DNA of 64,000 nt from Parus major (Eukaryota; Chordata; Aves; Passeriformes; Paridae), in contig NC_031769.1 of assembly GCF_001522545.3 (NCBI RefSeq), positions 8,360,470 to 8,424,469 on the forward strand, written 5' to 3'. The translations under genes were made by a program, and so were the position numbers. Positions 36,689-46,400 of this stretch are shown here, piece by piece (the stretch's first letter is position 1; each line of letters begins with the position of its first letter). The notes under the pieces were generated by a model that was not told where the DNA came from, made no database searches, and saw only the letters and a program-made list of their open reading frames with translations.

Positions 36689-39600
36689 TTAGTAAAGACC
36701 CTTTTATTGTGAGGTAAGCATTGTCTCCCTTATCTGTAATTTTCTAAGGAAGAGGGCTTGAAGTTTGACCAACCTTAATTTATTGGTTTTTTTAATCCTT
36801 GCCCTTTTTTTTTTAAGGGTTGAGATACCAGATTAGTCAAAGGTGATAAATGGTGTTCAGTGCTTCTGAAAAGTAGTTACTTAAGTCCTTAAATCTTAAG
36901 TTTTTAACACAGTTGCACCATATAATTTGATTACAGCTTTTATTTGCTCTGTGTCCTAGTGCTACCATAGTAGAAAATAAATGTCACTAGAGCACTAAAA
37001 GCCTGCCTCAGGATGCTAATGCAGGTAACCTCCTAGGTAAAGTCTTCTGTTAGGCTTCCTCTTTCATTTTTGAGAATTTAAAATTGAGGATTTTAAACTT
37101 ACACTTGATTATGGCATATCATTGGATGAGAAAAGTAGACCTGACCACACTGTGATGAGCAGCAGCATCTGAATTCAGCCTCCTCTCATGAAGGAGAAAC
37201 AGATTCCAGAAGGGGGTGAGCAGCACTCTGGGGTTTGCTGCTCAGGGAATGTGCACATCTCCAGTGCAGCAGCACCACTAAGATGCAGTAACTTGTCCTG
37301 GAAATTCGTAGCTTGAATTCTCTACTGCTGTTTAAGTCATAACAAGTCTGCTGGCCAAGACTTCTGCTTGAACAGTGTCAGGCTTGGATTTTATCTTACT
37401 CTTCTGAATCAATTTCTTGCCATTTTGGAAGATTCTAAAATTTGGATTGTATTAAATTTTAAAACCCTCAGATTTGGGGTTCCTAAAGCATACTAAAGGG
37501 GAAAGGCAACAGTTGCCTGATGTAAGTAATGTTGAATATTAAACATGTACCATATGTCATTTTCCTCCCTGGACTACACTCCCAGTATGAAAATATCTGA
37601 CCTGCACTCTTTAGAAAAACACTCAAACACTTGAGATAAAGATGCAATACAGAGGTACCCAAAAGCACCTTCTTAGAGTGCTCTTAGTACTGCTCAGGTA
37701 CCGTGTGCTCTGCGTGGCTGGTACTGAACTGAGGTCTGGAGCAGCCAGCGGTTGGGTTCTGGGGGGCAAACCACACCAAATGGCAGTTTCCAGTATTACC
37801 AGTTACTTACCAATTATCAATAATCCAGTATTACCTGGGATTTTTAACAATGGGAGGAAAGTCTGAATTCTAAAACTGTTCATTTAATTCTGCTTAAAGT
37901 AATAGCTTTGTTGGTCACAGCTAACACAAATCCAGTTTAGTATCTAACTAAAATGAGGACTATGGCTGCTGTTTTCAAGACTTCTGATTTGTAGTTGTTT
38001 GGCATAACTTCAGAAGGAAGTTTTAATATATTAGTGAGTTACTGAGTGACTAGATGAAATGTAAGTTAAAATAAATATTCTGATGCTGATTTGCTGTTTT
38101 TATACTTGAAAAGAGAACATTTAACCATGAGGTATCGTCCATCTTTTTATGAGGCTCAGTGCATGTTAGTGTAGTTCAACAGAATCCATTGGTTCTTGTC
38201 ACTGTCTTCTGCCTTTCAATGCAACAAGTCTCTTTTTATACTTCATTTCATTACCTTAGTAAACCTCATATGGATAAATACATTTTGTCTGCTATTTGAC
38301 TTGTAACCATTGCATACTAATTGACTGTGCCAAGGTAAGGCTAATTCACTTTGGGAAAAGAGCTTAATTTGCACTCTTTATGTTGAATGTACATTATATG
38401 TAGTGTTCAGCTAAACAGCCACTTTAGTGTTTAATAAATTAGTGCCTAATAAATGCATCATAAATCTATCATTGTAAATAGCTGTCCTCATGACAGTGTC
38501 CATCCACCAATTGTGGCACAAAAGCATTATCTGCAATGAAAGACACATTCAAAAGGGGCTCTATTGCCTCTGTCAGTAGTAGAAGGTAGAAATTCTATTA
38601 TCAGTGTATTGATTCCAATCCTGTAATGTGCTTTTAGACCCTATTAAACTATTGTCAAAGTGCATTCACCAGAAGTTGAAAAAGGTACTTAATAATTTGC
38701 ACATTAGACCTGCTAATTAGGGGAGCTATGCCATCAACATATCTTCCAACCCCAAATAGCTTTTGATAAAGATCTATCTAATGCAGTGATACCAGCCTGC
38801 ATTTCAGCTCTTGGGTCTCCTGCAGAAAATGGTGACAAAGTCTCAGAGGAGGTCAGCCTGTGGTTACAGGTCTGTATATTGATTTAATTTTTCCTTCTGT
38901 CTTGTAGATGAGATGGTTATGAAAGGTCTGTAAGAATAAAGTTAGCAAATTCAAGAAAATACCTTCTCTTCTCAGACCTTCCTCCCTCCCCTTTTCCTTG
39001 CCTTGAGGAAGACGAGTTTTGTAGCTGTCCAGGGCAAGAGGGAGATGCAAATACTCATTACTCTTCCTTCAGAAATGTGGGATGCTGTACTCCAGAAACT
39101 CTGTTTGAGAGTATCAGTGTCAAACACTGATACTTGAGAGTACATGGATCACAAGTTGACTGTGACCAGAAGATTCCATAAATAAAGTGTTAAAGCACAA
39201 ATCCACAGATGAGCTTTTTAAACAGCTGTAAATGCCATTGCTATCACTGAAAATAGGCTGACTACTAACAAAGGGGAGTTCTTTGCTTTTAAATTTCTTT
39301 GGGGGAATATTTTGCAGTCTTAAGAAGAGTTTTGAAGGTTTTGGTCTTGACCGCCTCTTTACTAGGATATAGTAGCCTAGATGGATCACTTTAGAGGTTT
39401 TTTAGCAGCAAAGTAATTAAGCTGAGGCTGAGCCTTCTCAGGCAGACTCATAATACTTACAGAAAATGCATTCTTAAACATTCATATGCAATCTGATACC
39501 TGGAATTCCTGCATGAACATCTAGAAAGCAAATGACAGGGCAAGGAAAAAAAAACCAACTTCATTGACTTCTTTTCAAAATGAGGAAAAACTGTAGGGGT

Positions 39601-40455
39601 GATGTGAACAAAAGTGATCAGAACCCAAGAGAAAAGATAAAAGATTCTTATCTTCTAGGAGTTCTTGAATATCTATAAGAGCTTTATGAAATTGCACTGG
39701 AGGTTCTGTGATTTGGAAGAGATACAAGTCTCATGTCTTCATACGGGACTTTTCTGTCCCCTTTTGGTATTTCCCTTCATTTTGAAGATGCACTTTGTGA
39801 GTAGAGAATCAAATCTGTCTGAATGATCTGAATACTTACATAAATTATATCTATGGTTTTATTGCCTTTAGTACATGCGATTTTGATTACAAACCAAGTT
39901 AAAATGCTCTTTGTTTGTTTAAACTTAGGTGTACAGGATAGAGACAGATGACACAGGGATGAACCTGGGTTATTGTCTTGCCCCATCTAGTGGCCAAAAC
40001 TGGGTGGATGAAAAATGAAGCTGATGAAGCGTTTAAGATCGATTAAGTTGTGCTATGGCCTTTTTGGAAAGGAACTCTTCAACAATCATTCCTAACTCTT
40101 AGAATTAAGTGGGAATTCTACAATAATTCCTTCAATGCCATGAAAATACTGAGTGCATCTACCTTTACTTTAGTACTATGCTTACCAAATGTTACTGTTT
40201 TCTGTTTTACATCCTTCTGAGCCTTTTTGGAATAATATATTTATTATTTGTGTTCTGTTATCCCTTTTGTTTTGGTCTTGGATGATACTTTAACACAACA
40301 GTGGTAAAATTAACCTCACACTGAGTTCAGTCTCTGGAAAACCCCTGGAAATGCACTTAATTGAGTGCTGTACTTGTACCTGTGGCAGTGCAGGGCTCTT
40401 GGGATGAAGGGGAGCTAAAGAAATGTTGCTGGATCAGAAATCAAGATTTGCTACT

Positions 40456-40491
<36 letters not shown>

Positions 40492-43400
40492 AAAGGAATA
40501 ATAGGATTTAAAAAAAAACCAACAAACCAAAAAACTTTGTCCTGTTTTCTAAAAATAGGAGTCAGAAAGAGTGTGACATCTTTTTTTACTTTGTTTTGCT
40601 GGAATAACTTTATGGGGAGAGAACAGCTTTTTTTTAATAGAATGAATACAGATTTCCTGAAATCCCATGAACACTGTGGAGCCAGTGCTTTTACAATGCA
40701 AATATAAATTAATCTGTGTCCTGATTTCTGTTTGCTGGCCTGCAGGGAAGTTCTGACATTTTATTTCACCTAGTGCTGGGATGAATCTTAAAATACAGAA
40801 GTTTTCTAGAACGCCCTGCCAGTAGTTCCCTTTGGCTGTTTTAGGAAGGAGGTCAGTTAAAGCATTTTTAGTGTAAATACTGAGCTCAGAGAAACTGTTG
40901 TATGTACATGGAGTGATATCTATTAGTGTATTGTTGGTGACCATATTCTTAAGAGATGCTTGATGATTTAGGTGATACAAATATGCTTTAATGCATTTTA
41001 ATGTGGTGTAATTCAGTGTGTCCTTACCTCAGAGAGAGGGATTGTATTAAATGGTGTCAAAAACCCAAGGGATTCTGCAGTTCTGCAAAACAAGTAGAGA
41101 AGGTTTGTAAGTGGGCAGATAGTGAAGCATTAGTAATATTGAGGTCACAACACTGATCTGTTCATGTGGAACACCACTGGTTGCTCTGATCTTGTAAAGC
41201 TAAAGAGGACAAGAATTTAAGAAATAAGAGCTTTCTGGTCTTGTTAGGCTTTGTGAAAGGTATTTTATAAGAGGAAGTTAGAAAAACTTTCTTTAGTTCT
41301 GTGTAAAAGTCTCTGGGAAGATTAATGAAGTTGCTGCCCATAAGTAATACATCATGGATATATTTGAGGAGGAAGGAAAGAGCCCATTAAGCTCTTCAAC
41401 ACTAAAATAAGGACAATTGGTGTGAACAAACTTCACCCAATTGCCATTGGATTTGAAATGAAAATTAGAATGTTTCTTATAATAATTGGATTAATCTGAT
41501 TATTAACTTTCCAGTGTCAGTAGTAAAATTACTACAGTGGGATGAACACAGAGAGCTCAGCAGTGCAGGGGCCCCTTCCCATCAGCTGTTTCCACTGTGT
41601 TATGGAACATGTCCCACATTTCTATTAATATTCCATGTGGACTTTACCAGTAAAAATACCCTCACCCTCAGGCCAGCCGGTGGCCCCAGGCACTGGCTGT
41701 ACCCTCTGGAAAGTGTCCCTGGCTGTGTCCATGCCAGGCTCTGCTATGGGTGGATCCCAGAGAGAACCCTCCTGGGTCTTGTGTTCTTGTTGAAGGGAGC
41801 AAGATAATGTGTACAGGGTGTGAAATGGTGTCACCTACACTGACACCTTCCTTTTGCTTAATTCTTGCAGGAATAGGGTCTAAGCATAATCAGTACCTGC
41901 ATACAGACATGGTGGATTATTGATGAGTTTTTTTTTACTGTAGGCTCTAACAAAAGCCAGAAGCTTGCAGTTGAAGGATTAAAGTGGGAAGTAAGACATA
42001 TTTTTAACACCTATTGTAATTCAGGTTGTGGTAGCTTATCAGAGAAAGTGGTAGATACTCCATCACAGGATTGCATGTCTCTAAAAATGTGCTTTAACTC
42101 ATCTGTGGATTTATGGAGTTAAATCCAGGAATCTCTAGACAGAATCCTCTGACCTGTGTTATCTGGGAGGTCAGAATTCAGAGATCATAATGGTTTCTTT
42201 TGCCTTAAAGACCTATGAATCAAGAAAAAAATCTGAATGCTCAAAAGCACTGTGAATTTTTAATCAAACCATTTTGCACATTTTGCTTAGTAAAAAAACA
42301 GCTTACATTATTAGATTATTAGTGTGTTAGAAGAAAAGCTATTCATGTGTTTAATTCTCTGTGCTCTAAAGATGTCAACATTAGCACATACTGAAGTGAA
42401 GTTGGTTTAAATGCAGAAATTGCTGACTGTGAGAGTGTATAAAAAAAAGAAACAGTTTTTGGAAGAGTTCAGAAGGTGACAGTATCTCAGCTTTTCAGTT
42501 TTTTTAGTTCTTCTCTTAAGTACTCTAATAATACCTTCCAATTGGGCTGCTGCTTAACAAAATTAACCTCATGTAGTAAAGAATAGAATGTGTGAAGGCC
42601 TGTAGTGTTTCAGTAAGAGCTATCTTTGAACCTGGTTTATATCTTAATGCAATTACAATATCATTAGTTTGGGGGTTTTTCTTTTAAAATTCTGCCATAC
42701 TGAGGTACCTTGGTGTGCTTGAAGTAAAAAAGTTGAGCTTTGCAGTAGAAAAACAACACATAGTACATTCAATTAAAGTAATAAAACCAACCAAACAAAT
42801 CAAGCCTAAGTATGTATAACAGTGCATTTTCCACAGGATGAATTGTGAATGCTGAGCATTCTGCAAATCAGGCTTGTGTCAGACTTTGTATTTTGACTCG
42901 GGGGACATTGCTTTTACCATAAAGTGACCCTGCAGAATTCATCAGCAGCAGTTAGGGAAGAACCCAGCTAGTCAAGCACAGCTTCCCTAATCTATCTGCA
43001 AGGAGAGTGTTCTTTTGTGAGCTCTGTGGTATTACAGGCTACTCTCCCTTCCAGGGCACTTAGTGAAGCTGGGGGAGGCTTGCCAAGGAGGGTATTTTCA
43101 CCTCAGTTCTTGTCTGACTCACATTGGTGAATTTGGTGTTAGAGACAGCTCCTATGAAAGAGCTCTGACTGTGCTTAATCTGCTTCCTGGTGATAAACCG
43201 AGGGGCTGTGTGATGGAGCTGCACTGGCAGCTGGAGGTCTGGGTGCACAGAATGTGCTCTTACACATAACCAGAAAAATCACCTACCTTTTAACTGCTGG
43301 TAATCTTCTGTCTTCCTTTGAGGTGAATATTCCTGAGTGTATTCTAGTCAACTTCAAACGGATACATCACTTACTAGAACGTTTTGCAGCCCCGTTTCAC

Positions 43401-46400
43401 GGTTAGAGCACAGAAGTGCAGTTTGCCAGGTGATGAGAATGGCTGTGTTTGTAGGTGGTTGAGCTGAAGCCAGGTGGAAAGGACATTCCCGTCACCAGCG
43501 CCAACCGGATTGCGTACATCCATCTGGTGGCAGACTACAGGCTGAACAAACAGATCCGGCAGCACTGCCTGGCTTTCCGTCAGGGGCTGGCCAACGTGGT
43601 GAACCTCGAGTGGCTTCGAATGTTTGATCAGCAGGAAATACAGGTACTTCTGCTTACAGCTGCACAAAACAATTGCTCTAAACAGAGATCATTGCTGATT
43701 TCTGCCTCTAACGTTACGGTCTAATTTCCTTTGCCGTTAGGTTTTGACTTCTGGTGCACAAGTTCCTATTAGTTTGGATGATCTTAAATCTTTCACAAAC
43801 TATTCAGGTAAGCATATTTTGCTTAAGTAAAAAAATCTATTATGGCTGACTTGGGAATAACTGAACTTGCTTTTTATCCTGCCTTTTAAGAAAAAGTTGC
43901 AAGGTCATTCTTGTTACCTTTGGCCAAATTTGGTGGATGTGCCTGAATTTCAGAAAATTGGGTAAAATTTGAACCCAGTTTTATAAATTGTGGGAAATTA
44001 AGATTTTTTTATAAAGTTCTGCAGTTTATTTTATTCACATGCTTAACTGCAAGTTTATAGCCAGATAATTCAAGGGTGTTTCTTTTCTAAATTAAAGTTA
44101 GTCACTGACAGATTGTTCTGAAAATAAGTCTGCAAATGACTTTGGAACAGTAGTTTCTACTACCCCATTTAGATATTTACCATTTCTCAGATAGTCTGAA
44201 TAGAGAGATCGTATATTTTCCTTGTGAGAAATGCAAGGTATCTTCCTTCATTTGTCCCCTGCATTTATCCTGAATATAATCAAAAAGTAGCTACCAAATC
44301 ATCAGTTCACCTCTGGGCTTACCTCAGGATAAGCAGATTGATTCAGTAACATCCTGGGTCTTGCACACTCTTAGAGTGAAAGGCAATAATCTGAAGTTGC
44401 TGTCTAAATGATAAACTAAAAAAAAAATTAATTTAAAGTAGGATTCAGTGAAGAAAACTGCATTTAAGAAGCTGAGGGGTATAGTAGCCATAGGTAAGCA
44501 ATGAAACTGAAATTGCAATGATGACAGACCTGTAGGTATTGGAAGTTAGCAATACAAGCCTGCTGGTTACATTATTTTCCCCAAACCTTCAAGATTGATG
44601 TTAGATTTTCTGAAGAATTTATATCTTACATAAAACTATTCTAGCTGTAAATCATTTCAATCTCATTGTAGGTGGCTACACCGCAGACCATCCTGTAATT
44701 AAAATATTTTGGAGGGTTGTAGAAAGCTTCACTGATGAAGAGAAACGCAAACTACTCAAATTTGTAACGAGCTGCTCTCGACCTCCTCTTCTGGGGTTTA
44801 AGGTATGTCCTCTGACTTCCTGGCAAGCTTTTAGAAATGCTGCAGATGTTGGTATGAGTTTTTCTTGTCTAGGAATCTACAGTCTGGGAATACTTGTCTG
44901 TGACTACAGAAACAGCCTCAATGTTTGCATTTGCATGTATAATAAGTACAGTTTTAAAATATGTAATGAAGTGTTCTGTTGCTTTCTATTTTAACTGCGA
45001 AATTTGGTAAGCCTGTAGATCACTGATTAGAGCAGTTGCTGTGTGTGATGGAAGGTCCTTGCTGCCATTTCATGTTGTGCAGAGGCAGAGCTGCTACCAG
45101 TTTCAAGCAGCAAGTTAAGTTACACCTAGTGCCTCCTAAGTCATGCAAAAGAGAATTTAGGATATAAGGGCAGTTACAAAATTTTATTCTCTTAAATTAA
45201 CTACTTGAAGCAGGACATGTATTTTCTTTTCTTCTAATTCTCGTTTATCTGCTTATAGCTCACAGCTCATTACACTTAGCAGCAAAATATTTAGCTGCAG
45301 TCTCCAGATTGCTATTTACAAGGATGCTTAAGTATGAAGAAAAATCTGCTGTACTGCTGATAAAACTAAAGAGAGGCCAAGGCAAGGTGAAGACATTTTG
45401 AAACTAAATTCTGGGGTTGTTCTACCCATAAATTACAGTGGACTGCAAAATTTTGGCTAAAAACCAGCCATCACATCATTTCCTCTAAAATATGGGAACA
45501 TTCAGTGCTGTGTGGTGGTGTTACCATGTGGATGGGCAACATCCTCCATCTTCAGTATCTGTAATCTATAGCTCAGCTACACTCCTTTTATAGACATGTA
45601 GGATTGGAACTGGCACTGTCGGTAATTGGTCTGACTGTTCCATGTGTCTACTTCAGGATGAAATGAGTCATGTCTTAGACTCACCAACAAATGCTAACCA
45701 GATCCCCTTTAACAGTAAAGAGTGTCCATAGATCTGGATATGGAGAGAATGGAACATGGCTGTTGAATCACATGAATCCTGGTATTTGTTGATTGATTTA
45801 TGTGATTTCTTACTATAAGTCTGCAGGCTTTTCTCCTAACCCCTCCCCAAGTCCATGCAAATATCACTGTACAGTACTCTAGCAATGAATAGGATTTTAC
45901 AGGACAGCAGGAAAAGTGACTGGAAAACTCCAGCATGAGACCAAGATAGAACAGTGCACATCAGTCACATGAGGGAGAATTGGGAAACAGCTGGGGAAAC
46001 CAAGTAAGCAGAAGTTCCCATTTGTTGTCATCCTCTTTAATTACAAAGGGAGAGGAAGAAATGCAGATGTAGGTACCCAGCTTTGAGGTAGCCGGTGTGA
46101 CATTTGAAGAGATGGAGGAAGTGAATCAAAAGTCTAAAAATATTAGGGCTGACAGTGACACACTCAAAAGAAGCTAAATGTGGAAAGCTGCAGAGTTTGT
46201 GTGTTCACCTGGGAGATGGGCCACAAACTGCCTGTAACATACATGGCTAGGAAAAAAAATGAAAGCAAATTAGTCACCCAATTTACAGCATGAAAGCAGA
46301 AGTTAAAAGGTGAGTTCACTGTACAAGAGGCTTGCATGCTCAGCCACAGGCAGCAGTGTTGGCAGAGGAAAGCAGCTGGAAGGGCGTTAGAGCCGCTCCG

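Larger units (their letters stand above)
36258..43454 (+). other. UBE3C: UBE3C intron, 7.2 kb
   Basis: Contains an (AAT)11 run (36655-36687), a fold-back with an 11-bp stem (39110-39134), an (AT)15 run (40459-40488) and an enhancer-like block (about 38290-38790). An antisense open frame of 143 codons at 40549-40980 and a GC-richer patch at about 41555-41800 are not recognised. The acceptor TTTGTAG ends at 43454. Confidence 0.87.

Noticed and set aside
41911..41925. ATGGTGGATTATTGA resembling a DNAJB6 start
   Set aside because: It stops after four codons and lies inside a UBE3C intron; a chance match.
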